Both the position numbers and the translations under genes were made by a program. Below are positions 8,826 through 18,317 of a stretch of DNA of 64,000 bases, in pieces. Numbering within the stretch: the stretch's first letter is position 1; the number at the start of each line of letters is the position of its first letter. Source of the DNA: Streptomyces sp. P3 (lineage in GTDB: Bacteria > Actinomycetota > Actinomycetes > Streptomycetales > Streptomycetaceae); assembly GCF_003032475.1 (NCBI RefSeq), contig NZ_CP028369.1:5766001-5830000 (forward strand), in the 5' to 3' direction. The notes under the pieces were generated by a model that was not told the origin of the DNA, did not search any database, and worked only from the letters and a program-made list of their open reading frames with translations.

Positions 8826-8841
8826 CTTACTGGAAAGTAAG
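8826..8841. promoter_or_regulatory. Palindrome CTTACT-GGAA-AGTAAG, likely TetR operator
   Basis: A perfect 6-bp dyad with a 4-base spacer in the TetR/beta-propeller divergent region. The TTACT...AGTAA form is common among actinobacterial TetR operators. The neighbouring TetR protein is the obvious candidate to bind it and so to control both directions. Confidence 0.6.
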
Positions 8842-8918
8842 GAAGGGGTGCCCTTCGCCACAAGACTCGTACACGACAAAATTGGCCCTGAGGGAACACC
8901 GGAGGACGAGGGAGGGTC

Positions 8919-9593
8919 ATGGCGGGCAGACTCAAGGCGCCGACCGGCCGCTACGGCGGCAAGTCCGCCGAGCAGCGGCAGGCCGAGCGACGCGGCAGGT
9001 TCCTGGACGCGGCGCTGCGGTCGTTCGGCGGCCCGCCCGGCTACCGGGGCACCACCGTCGCCTCGCTCAGTGAGGCGGCCGGCCTCTCGACCCGCCAGTT
9101 CTACGAGGAGTTCCGCACCCTCGAGGACGTCCTGGCGGAGCTGCACCTCCAGGTGAACGCCTGGGCCGAGGAGGCGGTCGTGGCCGCCGCCGTCGCCGCC
9201 GAGGGCAGGCCGCTCGCCGAACGCGCCGCCGCGATCTTCCGTGCCTACGCCGCCAACGTCACCTCCGACCCCTGTCGCATCCGGATCACCTTCGTCGAGA
9301 TCGTCGGCGTCAGCCCCCGTCTGGACGAGCAGCGGCTGGCCCGCCGGGCCCGCTGGATCGACCTGATCTGCGCCGAGGCGACGGCGGCCGCCGCCCGCGG
9401 AGAGGGCGCCCCGCGCGACTACCGCCTCGCGGCCACGGCCTTCATCGGCAGCGTCAACGGCCTCCTGCACGACTGGAGCGCGGGCTGGGTGGACGCGACG
9501 CTGGACGAGGTGGTCGACGAACTGGTCCGGCAACTGCTGGCCATCCTGCGGCCGACGGAAGGGGAGCCCGGCGGGCCGCGGAGCGCACGGTAG
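8919..9593 (+). CDS. TetR-family transcriptional regulator
   Basis: A protein of 224 residues. The N-terminal DNA-binding helix-turn-helix is clear at about residues 25-70: FLDAALRSFGGPPGYRGTTV, then SLSEAAGLSTRQFYEEF, which is the recognition helix. The rest is the variable ligand-binding domain with LAERAAAIFRAYA. ATG at 8919 follows a purine-rich GAGGGAGGGTC, a good Shine-Dalgarno. It is transcribed away from the secreted beta-propeller gene, with two palindromes between the starts. It most likely represses itself and that gene. The ligand is unknown. Confidence 0.85.
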   Translation: MAGRLKAPTGRYGGKSAEQRQAERRGRFLDAALRSFGGPPGYRGTTVASLSEAAGLSTRQFYEEFRTLEDVLAELHLQVNAWAEEAVVAAAVAAEGRPLAERAAAIFRAYAANVTSDPCRIRITFVEIVGVSPRLDEQRLARRARWIDLICAEATAAAARGEGAPRDYRLAATAFIGSVNGLLHDWSAGWVDATLDEVVDELVRQLLAILRPTEGEPGGPRSAR

Positions 9594-9628
9594 GGGAGGG
9601 GGTGTGCCCTTGACGCGGCCGGACGGCT

Positions 9629-10873
9629 TCACCCCAGCCGCGTCACCGCCTCCACCACCCGCCCCACGCCGTCCTCGCCGCGCACCCGTATCCCGAGCCG
9701 AGTCGCCCGGCGGGCGTAACCGGGCTCGCGGGTGACCCGTGCGAGGGCAGTCGCCAGCGTGTCGGCGGTCAGCCGGCGCAGCGGGACCGTACCCGGGGCC
9801 ACCCCCAGCGCGACCAGGCGCTCGCCCCAGAAACCCTCGTCGAACTGGATCGGCACCGGCACGGCCGGCACGCCCGCCCGTACGCCGGCCGCCGTCGTGC
9901 CCGCACCGCAGTGGTGGACGACCGCGGCCATCCGCGGGAAGAGCAGTGAGTGGGGAACTTCGTCCACCGTCACCATGTCGTCGCCGTCTGCCGTGAGGCC
10001 CGCCCAGCCGCGCTGGATCACCCCGCGCAGTCCCGCCCGCCGCAGCGCCCCGGCGATCTCGGCGCCGAGCCGCCGAGGGTCGGGCACCGTCGCGCTGCCC
10101 AGGCCGACGAAGACCGGCGGCGGCCCCGCGTCCAGGAACTCCCGCAGGCGGGACGGCAGCCGGGTGTCGCGGTCGTGGGGCCACCAGTAGCCGGCGACGT
10201 CCAGCTCCGCGCGCCAGTCCCGGGGCCGCGGCACCACCAGCGGACTGAAGCCGTGCAGGACCGGCCAGCCGTGCCGCGGCCGCTGTCGTGCGGCGCCGAC
10301 GCCGCGGCGGACGGCGGGCAGCCCCAGCCGGGCCCGCACCGTCGGCAGCACCGGGGTGAAGATCCGTTCGACGGCGGCCTCGACGCCGTGCCCGGCGAGT
10401 CGGTTGCCGACCGCCCCCCAGGAGCCGCCGCCCAGCATCGGCGGGGCGAACTCGCCGGTGGGGGCGACGGGTTGCAGGTAGAGCCCGAGGCTCGGCAGGG
10501 ACAGCCCCTCGGCGATCGTGTGGCCGAGGGGCGCGACCGAGGCCGACAGCAGCAGGGCGTCGGCCTCGCGGGCTGCGGCCAGCAGATCGTCGGCGATCTG
10601 CCCGACCAGCGTCCGTGCCATCCGGGTCACCCGCAGCAGCTTGCCGGGGCCGGTGGCGCTGCGGTGCAGTCCGCGGCCCCGCGCGGACTCCAGCTCCGCC
10701 CGCGGGTCCAACGGCAGTGCGTGGAAGGCGACGCCCGAGCCCGCCACCAGCGGCGCGAACCGCGCGTGGGTGACCAGGGTGACCTGGTGTCCCGCACGTA
10801 CGAGCGCGCGGCCCACACCCGTGAAGGGGGCCACGTCGCCCCGGGAACCCGCCGTCATGATCGCCACTCGCAC
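9629..10873 (-). CDS. GT1-type glycosyltransferase (UGT/MGT-like)
   Basis: A GT-B enzyme of 414 residues. The N-terminal lobe begins VAIMTAGSRGDVAPFTGVGRAL, the signature of the sterol/antibiotic glucosyltransferase family. The C-terminal nucleotide-sugar site is intact (VVHHCGAGTTAAGVRAGVP followed by PIQFDEGFWGERL). It should transfer a sugar from a nucleotide donor to a small lipophilic acceptor. GTG at 10873 was chosen because it starts exactly at the first beta-strand; longer in-frame starts up to 10954 add an unlike, basic segment. A CATACT hexamer seven bases before the GTG would fit a leaderless transcript. There is no natural-product cluster nearby, so the acceptor is unclear. Confidence 0.8.
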   Translation of the reverse strand: MRVAIMTAGSRGDVAPFTGVGRALVRAGHQVTLVTHARFAPLVAGSGVAFHALPLDPRAELESARGRGLHRSATGPGKLLRVTRMARTLVGQIADDLLAAAREADALLLSASVAPLGHTIAEGLSLPSLGLYLQPVAPTGEFAPPMLGGGSWGAVGNRLAGHGVEAAVERIFTPVLPTVRARLGLPAVRRGVGAARQRPRHGWPVLHGFSPLVVPRPRDWRAELDVAGYWWPHDRDTRLPSRLREFLDAGPPPVFVGLGSATVPDPRRLGAEIAGALRRAGLRGVIQRGWAGLTADGDDMVTVDEVPHSLLFPRMAAVVHHCGAGTTAAGVRAGVPAVPVPIQFDEGFWGERLVALGVAPGTVPLRRLTADTLATALARVTREPGYARRATRLGIRVRGEDGVGRVVEAVTRLG

Positions 10874-10974
10874 GACGGACAGTATGGCGCGCGGCACCGG
10901 GCCGGGGGTGAAGGCCCCCGCACGGGCGGTCGGTTGCATTTTGAGAGCGGTCACAATCGCTTCGGTCGCAGCCG

Positions 10975-11003
10975 TTGACTTAGCCTCCCGGCGGTTCTAC
11001 TTT
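10975..11003 (+). promoter_or_regulatory. Promoter of the GH27 gene
   Basis: TTGACT (10975-10980), a 17-base spacer and TACTTT (10998-11003) make a good sigma-70/HrdB-type promoter. It leads to a leader of about 60 bases before the ATG at 11073. Confidence 0.55.
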
Positions 11004-11036
11004 CGGCGCGCAACACGTTCGGTTTGCCGACCTTCA

Positions 11037-11050
11037 TTCGATATCTCGAA
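11037..11050. promoter_or_regulatory. Inverted repeat TTCGA-TATC-TCGAA
   Basis: A perfect 5-bp dyad in the predicted leader of the GH27 gene, followed by a related TTCCGAA. It is downstream of the promoter and could be a repressor site for a sugar-responsive regulator. Confidence 0.4.
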
Positions 11051-11072
11051 CTTCCGAAGCTGGAGCCGCCCC

Positions 11073-13031
11073 ATGTTCCCTCCACCCCCCGCGCACCTCG
11101 TCCGGCACGGGAGGTCCGCCGCCGCACGGATGCTCGCCCTGCTGCTGACGGTCGTCGCCGCCCTGTTGTTCGCCCAGCCCGGCACGGCCGGGGCCGCGAC
11201 CTCGCGCCAGATCGCGGTGCCGGCCGCCCCGATGGGCTGGGCCTCCTGGAACAGCTTCGCGGCCAAGATCGACTACAACGTCATCAAGCAGCAGGTCGAC
11301 GCGTTCGTGGCCGCGGGCCTGCCGGCGGCCGGATACCAGTACATCAACATCGACGAGGGCTGGTGGCAGGGCACCCGTGACAGCGCGGGCAACATCACCG
11401 TGGACGAGTCGGAGTGGCCCGGCGGCATGAAGGCCATCGCCGACTACATCCACGGCAAGGGCCTCAAGGCCGGTATCTACACCGACGCCGGCAAGGACGG
11501 CTGCGGCTACTACTTCCCGACCGGCCGCCCCGCCGCCCCGGGCAGCGGCAGCGAGGGCCACTACGACCAGGACATGCTCCAGTTCTCCCGGTGGGGCTTC
11601 GACTTCGTCAAGGTCGACTGGTGCGGCGGTGACAAGGAGGGCCTCGACGCGAAGACGACGTACCAGGCCATCAGCAACGCGATCGCCACGGCCACGGCGA
11701 CGACCGGCCGCCCGATGACCCTGTCGCTGTGCAACTGGGGCCGGCAGAACCCGTGGAACTGGGCTCCGGGCCAGGGGGCGATGTGGCGGACCAACGACGA
11801 CATCATCCTGTTCGGCAACAAGCCGTCCATGGCCAACCTGTTGACCAACTACGACCGCAACGTGCACCCCACGGCCCAGCACACCGGCTACTACAACGAC
11901 GCGGACATGCTGATGGTCGGCATGGACGGCTTCACCGCGGCCCAGAACCGCACCCACATGAACCTGTGGGCCGTCTCCGGCGCACCGCTCCTCGCCGGCA
12001 ACAACCTGGCCACGATGACGACGGAGACGGCGAACATCCTCAAGAACCCCGAGGTCGTCGCCGTCGACCAGGACGCGCGGGGACTGCAGGGCGTCAAGGT
12101 CGCCGAGGACAGCAGCGGGCTGCAGGTGTACGGCAAGGTCCTCGCCGGCAGCGGCAAGCGCGCCGTCGTCCTGCTCAACCGGACCTCCGCCGCAGCGAAC
12201 ATCACCGCCCGCTGGGCCGACCTGGGCCTGACCGGCGCCTCCGCGACCGTGCGCGACCCGTGGGCCCGCGCCGACCTCGGCGCCTTCGCCACCGGCTACA
12301 CGGCGAACGTCCCGGCGGGCGGCTCGGTCATGCTCACCGTCAGCGGTGGCACCGAGGCGGCGGGCAGCACGTACACCGGCACGTCGAGCTTCTCCGGCGT
12401 GACCGCCGGCAACACCGGCCTGAAGGTCGTCGACGTCGCCTACACCAACACCGCCTCGACCGCCCGCACCGCGACCCTCAAGGTCAACGGCCAGACCACG
12501 ACGACCGTCTCCTTCCCGCCGACGGGCTCCACACAGGGCACGATCACCCTTCAGGTCGCCCTGTCGAAGGGCTCCGCCAACACGCTCGCCTTCACGGGCG
12601 CGCCGGCCCTCGCGGACATCACGGTCAGGCCCCTGCCCGGCGCGAACGGCAGCCTCGTCGTCGGCAAGCAGTCCGGCCGCTGCCTGGACATGTTCGACAC
12701 CACCATCACCAACGGCACGCAGGCGGAGCTCTGGGACTGCAACGGCGGCTCCAACCAGGCCTGGACGTACACCTCCCGCAAGGAACTCGTGGTGTACGGC
12801 AACAAGTGCCTGGACGCCTACGACCACGGCACTTCCAACGGCACCAAGGTCGTGATCTGGGACTGCACCGGCCAGAACAACCAGAAGTGGAACGTCAACA
12901 GCGACGGGACGATCACCAACGTCAACGCGGGTCTGTGCCTCGACGCGTACGGGGCGGCCACGGGCAACCGCACCCCGATCGTGCTGTGGACGTGCGGCGG
13001 CGCCGACAACCAGAAGTGGACCCTGAACTGA
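11073..13031 (+). CDS. Secreted GH27 glycosidase with CBM13
   Basis: A secreted enzyme of 652 residues in four parts: Sec signal (~1-40), GH27 barrel (~45-310), an antiparallel beta domain and jelly-roll (~320-515), and a C-terminal ricin-B/CBM13 domain with three repeats ending QAW, QKW and QKW. By comparison with GH27 enzymes the nucleophile is D182 (VKVDWCGG) and the acid/base is D243 (WRTNDDI). The four-domain layout matches a Streptomyces GH27 beta-L-arabinopyranosidase I know from the literature. The usual substrate-binding pair DDxW reads DEGW here, so alpha-galactosidase activity should not be assumed. ATG at 11073 gives the only sensible signal peptide. A TTGACT/TACTTT promoter lies upstream. 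Confidence 0.88.
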   Translation: MFPPPPAHLVRHGRSAAARMLALLLTVVAALLFAQPGTAGAATSRQIAVPAAPMGWASWNSFAAKIDYNVIKQQVDAFVAAGLPAAGYQYINIDEGWWQGTRDSAGNITVDESEWPGGMKAIADYIHGKGLKAGIYTDAGKDGCGYYFPTGRPAAPGSGSEGHYDQDMLQFSRWGFDFVKVDWCGGDKEGLDAKTTYQAISNAIATATATTGRPMTLSLCNWGRQNPWNWAPGQGAMWRTNDDIILFGNKPSMANLLTNYDRNVHPTAQHTGYYNDADMLMVGMDGFTAAQNRTHMNLWAVSGAPLLAGNNLATMTTETANILKNPEVVAVDQDARGLQGVKVAEDSSGLQVYGKVLAGSGKRAVVLLNRTSAAANITARWADLGLTGASATVRDPWARADLGAFATGYTANVPAGGSVMLTVSGGTEAAGSTYTGTSSFSGVTAGNTGLKVVDVAYTNTASTARTATLKVNGQTTTTVSFPPTGSTQGTITLQVALSKGSANTLAFTGAPALADITVRPLPGANGSLVVGKQSGRCLDMFDTTITNGTQAELWDCNGGSNQAWTYTSRKELVVYGNKCLDAYDHGTSNGTKVVIWDCTGQNNQKWNVNSDGTITNVNAGLCLDAYGAATGNRTPIVLWTCGGADNQKWTLN

Positions 13032-13539
13032 CCTGACGGTCAACAGAGTCTGACGTGGCGTCAGGCGCGGCGGGACGTGGGCCGGACGCTCCGGGTCCGC
13101 CGTCGGAGCGACGGAGATCCTCGTGCGGTTGGGGCGCGTGGCCTTCGGACACCTCCCGTCGTGCCCCGGCCGCCCGTGCCCCCGGGCGCGGCAACGGCCG
13201 CCCGCCCGCACCGCCCGCCCGCACCGGCCGCCTGTGCCCCGGACGCCCCGCCGGCGGCGCACCGGCTCAGGCCCGCGGTCCCAGCGGGACCGCACCGGGC
13301 CCACCCCCGCTCACCGGCGTCGGCCGTGGCGTCGGCGGGCGGTGGCGGGCGTCGGCGGGAGCGGACGCCGCCGAGTCGCCCTCAGCGCCGTGCGCAGCAG
13401 GACGACGGAGGCGCGTCGCCCCACCGCGAGGACCGGCGCCGACAGCGCGGGCCGGGACGCCCGCGACCGGCCCAGGCCGGCCGGACGGAGAAGGTCCAGG
13501 TCAACCGGGAGGTGACCTGGACCCCGGCGGTTTTCCTCC
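13032..13539. other. 508-bp gene-free stretch
   Basis: Open frames here (for example 13055-13654 on the plus strand) are Arg/Pro/Gly/Ala-rich with no recognisable motif, and I reject them as shadows of high GC. A small 6-bp hairpin (13050-13064, CTGACG-TGG-CGTCAG) just after the GH27 stop codon may aid termination. Nothing else was seen. Confidence 0.5.
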
Positions 13540-13905
13540 CTACTCGTCCCACGCCTGGATCATCGTCTGCTCGACGATCTTGCCGTCGCGCAGGGTGATC
13601 ATCGACTCGGCGAGCACGCGCACGCCGTCCGGGTACCGGCAGGATTCGCTGTAGGCGGCACGGTCGCCCTGGACGATGCACTCCTCCAGCTTGTGGGTCA
13701 TGTCCCGGCTGTAGACGTCGTCGAGCAGCTGGGCGATCTCGTCCCGGCCGTGCAGCACCCGGGGTTTGCTCGGCTGGGTGTTGTGGTCGACGAGCCGCAG
13801 TTCCGCGTCGTCGGCGTAGAGCGACAGCAGCGTCGCCGGGGTCTGTCCTTCCACGCCCCGGCGCAGCGTCTCGGTGGTGAATGCGGAGCCTGCCGCGGTG
13901 CCCAT
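13540..13905 (-). CDS. SnoaL-like/NTF2-fold protein
   Basis: A protein of 121 residues with the NTF2/SnoaL-like cone fold pattern: TPATLLSLYADDAELRLVDH at the start, a middle GRDEIAQLLDDVYSRDM, and a final beta-sheet segment ITLRDGKIVEQTMIQAW. Members are cyclases, isomerases or binding proteins; no function can be fixed. ATG at 13905 is strongly supported by GAGGAGGTC six bases upstream, better than the longer frame that begins at 13959. The gene precedes an ABC exporter gene on the same strand by coordinate but is downstream of it in transcription (150 bp apart). Confidence 0.75.
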   Translation of the reverse strand: MGTAAGSAFTTETLRRGVEGQTPATLLSLYADDAELRLVDHNTQPSKPRVLHGRDEIAQLLDDVYSRDMTHKLEECIVQGDRAAYSESCRYPDGVRVLAESMITLRDGKIVEQTMIQAWDE

Positions 13906-14055
13906 GTTGACCTCCTCGGAGGGCAGCGGCCGAGGGGAGAGACGCCGCCGGGCCCTCACCTTCGAGGCTCCTCCGGTAGGCCGGGCTCGGCAAGCGCAGC
14001 GGCCCGCTCCACCGGTCGGACGCGCGGGGCAGGACGAACGGGCCCCGCGATCCGG

Positions 14056-15816
14056 TCACTCGACCGTCGCGAGGAACTGGGTCGCCGCGAGCTCGGCGTA
14101 GAGCGGATCGCCCGCCACCAGCTCACGGTGCGTGCCCACCGCCCGGACCCGGCCCGCGTCCATCACCACGATCCGGTCGGCCATCGTGACCGTCGACAGC
14201 CGGTGGGCGACGACGAGCACCGTCGTCGTCCGGGCGACCTCGGCCACGGTGTCGCGCAGCGCGGCCTCGTTCACCGCGTCCAGCTGGGAGGTGGCCTCGT
14301 CGAGCAGAAGCAGCCGAGGCCGGCGCAGCAGGGCGCGGGCGACGGCCACCCGCTGCCGCTCACCGCCGGACAGCTTCGTCCCCCGGTGTCCGACCAGCGT
14401 CTCGAGTCCCTGCGGCAGCCGGGCGACCAGCTCCTCGAGCCGGGTCGTCTTCAGCACCCCGCGCACGGCGTCCTCGTCCGCCTCCGCGTTGCCCAGCAGC
14501 AGGTTGTCGCGGAGCGAGCCCGACAGGACGGGCGCGTCCTGCTCCACGTAACCGATCGCGCAACGCAGCCGCGACAGCTCCCAGTCGGCCACGTCGATGC
14601 CGTCGAGGGCGATCACCCCGGACTCGGGGTCGTAGAACCGCTCGATGAGCGAGAACACCGTGGTCTTGCCCGCGCCCGAGGGTCCGACGAACGCGGTCAT
14701 GCCCCGGGCCGGTACCGCGAACGTCACTCCGTGGTGGACGTACGGCAGGTCGTCGGCGTAGCGGAAACGGACATCGGTGAAGGCGACGGCGGCCGGTTCG
14801 GCGGCGGAGGCCGGCAGCGGCACGGCCCAGGGCGACACCGGCTCGGCGGGCAGGCGCAGGGCCTCCTGGATCCGGCTCAACGCCGCGGAACCCGTCTGGT
14901 ACTGGGTGATCGCGCCGACGACCTGCTGGATCGGCGACATCAGGTAGAAGACGTACAGCAGGAACGCCACCAGCGTGCCGATCTCGATGGCGCCGGTCGC
15001 CACCCGCGCGCCGCCCACCGCGAGGACGGTGATGAAGGCGGTCTGCATGGCGAGGCCGGCCGTGTTGCCGGCCGCCGCCGACCACTTCGCGGCACGCACG
15101 CTCTGCCGCCAGGACTCCTCGGCGGCCGCGTGCAGCGTCGCCTCCTCACGGGCCTCGGCACCCGAGGCCTTCACGGTGCGCAGCGCGCCGAGGACCCGCT
15201 CCAGGGAGGCGCCCATCACGCCCACCGCGTCCTGGGCCCGGCGGCTGGCCCGGTTGATGCGGGGCACGATCACGCCGAGAACCGTGCCCGCGCACAGGAT
15301 CACCGCCAGCGTGACGCCCAGCAGCACCGGGTCCACCAGACCCATCATCACGACCGTGGCGACCAGCGTGAGCCCGCCGGTACCGAAACCCACCAGCGAG
15401 TCGGTGGTGACCTCCCGCAGCAGGGTCGTGTCGGAGGTGATGCGGGCCATCAGGTCGCCGGGCTCGGTTCTGTCCACGGCCGTGACGCGCAGCCGCAGCA
15501 GATACGAGGACAGCGCCCGCCGAGCCCCGAGCACCACCGACTCCGCGGTGCGCTGCAGCACGTACGAGCCCAGCGCACCCACCACGGAGTTGGCGACGAC
15601 CAGCGCCGTCAGGGCGAGCAACGCACCCGATATCGCGCGGTCGTGGCCGAGGTCGTCGATCAGTTTCCGTGCCACCAGCGGCAGCAGCAGACCGGTGGCG
15701 CCGGTGACGAGCGAGAGCGCCGCCCCGGTGAGCAGGGCCCGGCGATGAGGACGCACGTAGCCGAGCAGCAGGCGCCACGTGGGCCGGTCGTCGTCGGCCG
15801 GCTGGGCGATGGTCAC
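14056..15816 (-). CDS. ABC exporter, fused membrane and ATPase domains
   Basis: A half-transporter of 586 residues that should work as a dimer. The N-terminal ~320 residues hold six membrane helices of the ABC type-1 (multidrug/lipid exporter) fold. The ATPase half is complete: Walker [11 protein letters not shown]-loop YVEQDAPV, signature LSGGERQR, Walker [10 protein letters not shown] and the switch His in VVAHRLST. The substrate is unknown; the family exports drugs, lipids or peptides. The start ATG at 15816 is followed by the usual short cytosolic lead ([17 protein letters not shown]). It diverges from the mycothiol dehydrogenase gene with a 181-bp shared region. Confidence 0.88.
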   Translation of the reverse strand: MTIAQPADDDRPTWRLLLGYVRPHRRALLTGAALSLVTGATGLLLPLVARKLIDDLGHDRAISGALLALTALVVANSVVGALGSYVLQRTAESVVLGARRALSSYLLRLRVTAVDRTEPGDLMARITSDTTLLREVTTDSLVGFGTGGLTLVATVVMMGLVDPVLLGVTLAVILCAGTVLGVIVPRINRASRRAQDAVGVMGASLERVLGALRTVKASGAEAREEATLHAAAEESWRQSVRAAKWSAAAGNTAGLAMQTAFITVLAVGGARVATGAIEIGTLVAFLLYVFYLMSPIQQVVGAITQYQTGSAALSRIQEALRLPAEPVSPWAVPLPASAAEPAAVAFTDVRFRYADDLPYVHHGVTFAVPARGMTAFVGPSGAGKTTVFSLIERFYDPESGVIALDGIDVADWELSRLRCAIGYVEQDAPVLSGSLRDNLLLGNAEADEDAVRGVLKTTRLEELVARLPQGLETLVGHRGTKLSGGERQRVAVARALLRRPRLLLLDEATSQLDAVNEAALRDTVAEVARTTTVLVVAHRLSTVTMADRIVVMDAGRVRAVGTHRELVAGDPLYAELAATQFLATVE

Positions 15817-15997
15817 GGGGCTCCTCGGGCTCGGTCGGAGCCCTCAGGCTACGTCGGCCACCGGGACGGCCGGCCGGGAAAGGGCGTGTTCAGGACGCGG
15901 ACGCGGCCCGTCCGGCGCCGGTGCAGGTGCCCTCGGACGATCAGTCGAGCGTAGGGTCGGCACAGGGACGGATGACCGCCGAGGAAAGGGCAGCGCC

Positions 15998-17083
15998 ATG
16001 CCGCAGGAAGTACGCGCAGTGATCGCACCGGGCCGGGACGAGCCGGTGCGGGTGGAGACGATCGTGATCCCGGATCCCGGTCCGGGCGAGGCGGTGGTGC
16101 AGATCCAGGCCTGCGGGGTGTGTCACACCGATCTGCACTACAAGCAGGGCGGCATCAACGACGAGTTCCCGTTCCTGCTCGGGCACGAGGCGGCGGGCGT
16201 GGTCGAGTCGGTCGGCGAGGGCGTCACGGACGTCACGCCCGGTGACTTCGTGATCCTGAACTGGCGGGCGGTGTGCGGCCAGTGCCGGGCCTGCCTGCGG
16301 GGCAGGCCGTGGTACTGCTTCGACACGCACAACGCGAAGCAGCGGATGACCCTGCTGGACGGCACGGAGCTCTCGCCGGCCCTCGGCATCGGCGCCTTCG
16401 CGGAGAAGACGCTGGTGGCGGCGGGTCAGTGCACCAAGGTGGACGCCTCGGTGTCGGCCTCCGTGGCGGGGTTGCTCGGGTGCGGGGTGATGGCCGGCAT
16501 CGGCGCCGCGATCAACACCGGCAACGTCGGGCGCGGCGACAGCGTGGCCGTCATCGGCTGCGGCGGGGTCGGTGACGCGGCGGTCGCCGGGTCACGGCTG
16601 GCCGGCGCGGCGAAGATCATCGCCGTGGACATCGACGACCGCAAACTGGCCAAGGCCCGCGAGATGGGCGCCACGCACACCGTGAACTCCAAGGAGACCG
16701 ACCCGGTCGAGGCGATCCGGGAGCTGACCGGCGGCTTCGGCGCCGACGTCGTCATCGAGGCGGTCGGCCGCCCGGAGACGTACCGGCAGGCCTTCTACGC
16801 CCGCGACCTCGCGGGCACCGTCGTCCTCGTCGGCGTCCCCACCCCCGAGATGAAGCTCGAACTCCCGCTGCTGGACGTGTTCGGCCGCGGCGGGGCGCTG
16901 AAGTCGTCCTGGTACGGCGACTGTCTGCCCTCGCGTGACTTCCCCGTGCTGATCGACCTCCATCTGCAGGGCCGCCTGGACCTGGGCGCGTTCGTCACCG
17001 AGACCATCGCTCTGGACGAGGTGGAGAAGGCGTTCGAGCGGATGCACCACGGAGACGTTCTGCGTTCGGTGGTGGTGCTGTGA
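15998..17083 (+). CDS. S-(hydroxymethyl)mycothiol dehydrogenase-like zinc dehydrogenase
   Basis: A zinc-dependent medium-chain dehydrogenase of 361 residues. Catalytic zinc ligands are C42 (GVCHTDLH) and H63/E64 (LGHEAAG). Structural zinc cysteines are in [15 protein letters not shown], and the NAD(P) site is [14 protein letters not shown]. The sequence closely follows class-III-like mycothiol-dependent formaldehyde dehydrogenases/nitrosomycothiol reductases of actinobacteria, which oxidise the adduct of formaldehyde with mycothiol or reduce S-nitrosomycothiol. The start at 15998 has GAGGAAAGGG about seven bases upstream. The stop overlaps the next gene's ATG, and that MBL-fold hydrolase is the usual genomic partner, which supports the call. 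Confidence 0.88.
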   Translation: MPQEVRAVIAPGRDEPVRVETIVIPDPGPGEAVVQIQACGVCHTDLHYKQGGINDEFPFLLGHEAAGVVESVGEGVTDVTPGDFVILNWRAVCGQCRACLRGRPWYCFDTHNAKQRMTLLDGTELSPALGIGAFAEKTLVAAGQCTKVDASVSASVAGLLGCGVMAGIGAAINTGNVGRGDSVAVIGCGGVGDAAVAGSRLAGAAKIIAVDIDDRKLAKAREMGATHTVNSKETDPVEAIRELTGGFGADVVIEAVGRPETYRQAFYARDLAGTVVLVGVPTPEMKLELPLLDVFGRGGALKSSWYGDCLPSRDFPVLIDLHLQGRLDLGAFVTETIALDEVEKAFERMHHGDVLRSVVVL

Positions 17084-17712
17084 TGGCCGCGCGCATCGAA
17101 CACCTCGTCACCTCGGGGCAGTTCAGCCTCGACGGCGGCACCTGGGACGTCGACAACAACGTGTGGATCGTCGGCGACGACCACGAGGCGATCGTCATCG
17201 ACGCCGCGCACGACGCCGACGCGATCCTCGCCGCCCTCGGCGGGCGACGGCTGACCGGCATCGTGTGCACCCACGCCCACAACGACCACGTCTCCGCCGC
17301 GCCCGCCCTCGCCGACGCGACCGGTGCCACGATCTGGCTGCACCCCGACGACCTGCCGCTGTGGAAGCTCACCCACCCGGACCGCGAGCCGGACGCCCAC
17401 CTGGTCGACGGCCAGGTCATCGAGGCCGCCGGCGCCGATCTCACCGTGCTGCACACCCCCGGGCACGCACCCGGCGCCGTGTGCCTCCACGAGCCCGGAC
17501 TGGGCGTGCTGTTCACCGGCGACACCCTCTTCCACGGCGGCCCCGGCGCCACCGGCCGCTCCTACTCCCACTTCCCGACGATCATCGCCTCCATCAGGGA
17601 CCGGCTGCTCGCCCTCCCGCCGGAGACGAAGGTGCTGACCGGACACGGCGACGCGACCACCATCGGCGCCGAGGCGCCCCACCTCCAGGAGTGGATCGCC
17701 CGGGGCCACTGA
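17083..17712 (+). CDS. MBL-fold metallohydrolase
   Basis: A beta-lactamase-fold hydrolase of 209 residues, translationally coupled to the dehydrogenase (TGATG overlap at 17081-17085). The metal motif THAHNDH is intact, with later ligands in TPGHAPGAVCL and FTGDTLFHGG, the glyoxalase-II-like arrangement. In this context it probably hydrolyses the mycothiol thioester made by the dehydrogenase, for example S-formylmycothiol, to complete formaldehyde detoxification. A GTG three bases earlier is an alternative start. The role is inferred from the conserved gene pair rather than from substrate residues. Confidence 0.85.
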   Translation: MAARIEHLVTSGQFSLDGGTWDVDNNVWIVGDDHEAIVIDAAHDADAILAALGGRRLTGIVCTHAHNDHVSAAPALADATGATIWLHPDDLPLWKLTHPDREPDAHLVDGQVIEAAGADLTVLHTPGHAPGAVCLHEPGLGVLFTGDTLFHGGPGATGRSYSHFPTIIASIRDRLLALPPETKVLTGHGDATTIGAEAPHLQEWIARGH

Positions 17713-17761
17713 CGCGAAAAGGCGGAGCGCCGCCGAACTGGAGGGCCGTACCCTCACGGGC

Positions 17762-18136
17762 ATGACCGGCACTCTTGTGACCCTGTACGGCACCCGCGTC
17801 CTGCAGTGCGCCCCCGACGGCCCACCGCTCGACGGGGAGCGCGCCGCACTCGACCTGATCGGCGACGCGTTCGGCCAGGACGCGCAGCTCGTGGCCGTGC
17901 CCGCGGAACGCATCGGGGAGGACTTCTTCCGGCTGCGGTCCGGGGTCGCCGGCGAGGTCGTGCAGAAGTTCGTGAACTACCGGATACGGCTGGCCGTCGT
18001 CGGAGACGTCTCCCGCCGGTTGGCCGAGAGCTCCGCGCTGCGGGACTTCGTGCGCGAGGCGAACCGCGGCAGCCAGCTGTGGTTCCTGGCCGACGACGGC
18101 GCGTTGGACGACCGGCTGAACCCGGCCACCGGCTGA
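17762..18136 (+). CDS. DUF4180 family protein
   Basis: A small cytosolic protein of 124 residues. The central block GEDFFRLRSGVAGEVVQKFVNY and the end REANRGSQLWFLAD are what I know as the DUF4180 signature. Its function is not established; the family often sits next to regulators. It starts 49 bp after the MBL hydrolase on the same strand and may be the third gene of that transcript. No terminator-like repeat is seen between them. Confidence 0.75.
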   Translation: MTGTLVTLYGTRVLQCAPDGPPLDGERAALDLIGDAFGQDAQLVAVPAERIGEDFFRLRSGVAGEVVQKFVNYRIRLAVVGDVSRRLAESSALRDFVREANRGSQLWFLADDGALDDRLNPATG

Positions 18137-18317
18137 GCACGGTCGCCTGCCGAACCCGGCCGCGGGCCTAACCCGGTCACCGGCCGGGCGTGACCGCCGC
18201 AAACCACCCGCCGGCCGGGACCGGTCGGGTGAGGTCTGGAGAAAGGCGACAGAAGACGTCCGGATTTCCCGCGATCCTCGTGGTGACACCCCACACCGAG
18301 GAGCCGGGAGGCAGGAC

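Noticed and set aside
11034..13304. A long minus-strand frame opposite the GH27 gene
   Set aside because: Val/Gly/Arg-rich antisense shadow with no motif.
13055..13654. A 199-codon plus-strand frame after the GH27 gene
   Set aside because: Low-complexity Pro/Arg/Ala composition, no ribosome site and partial overlap with the SnoaL-like gene on the other strand.
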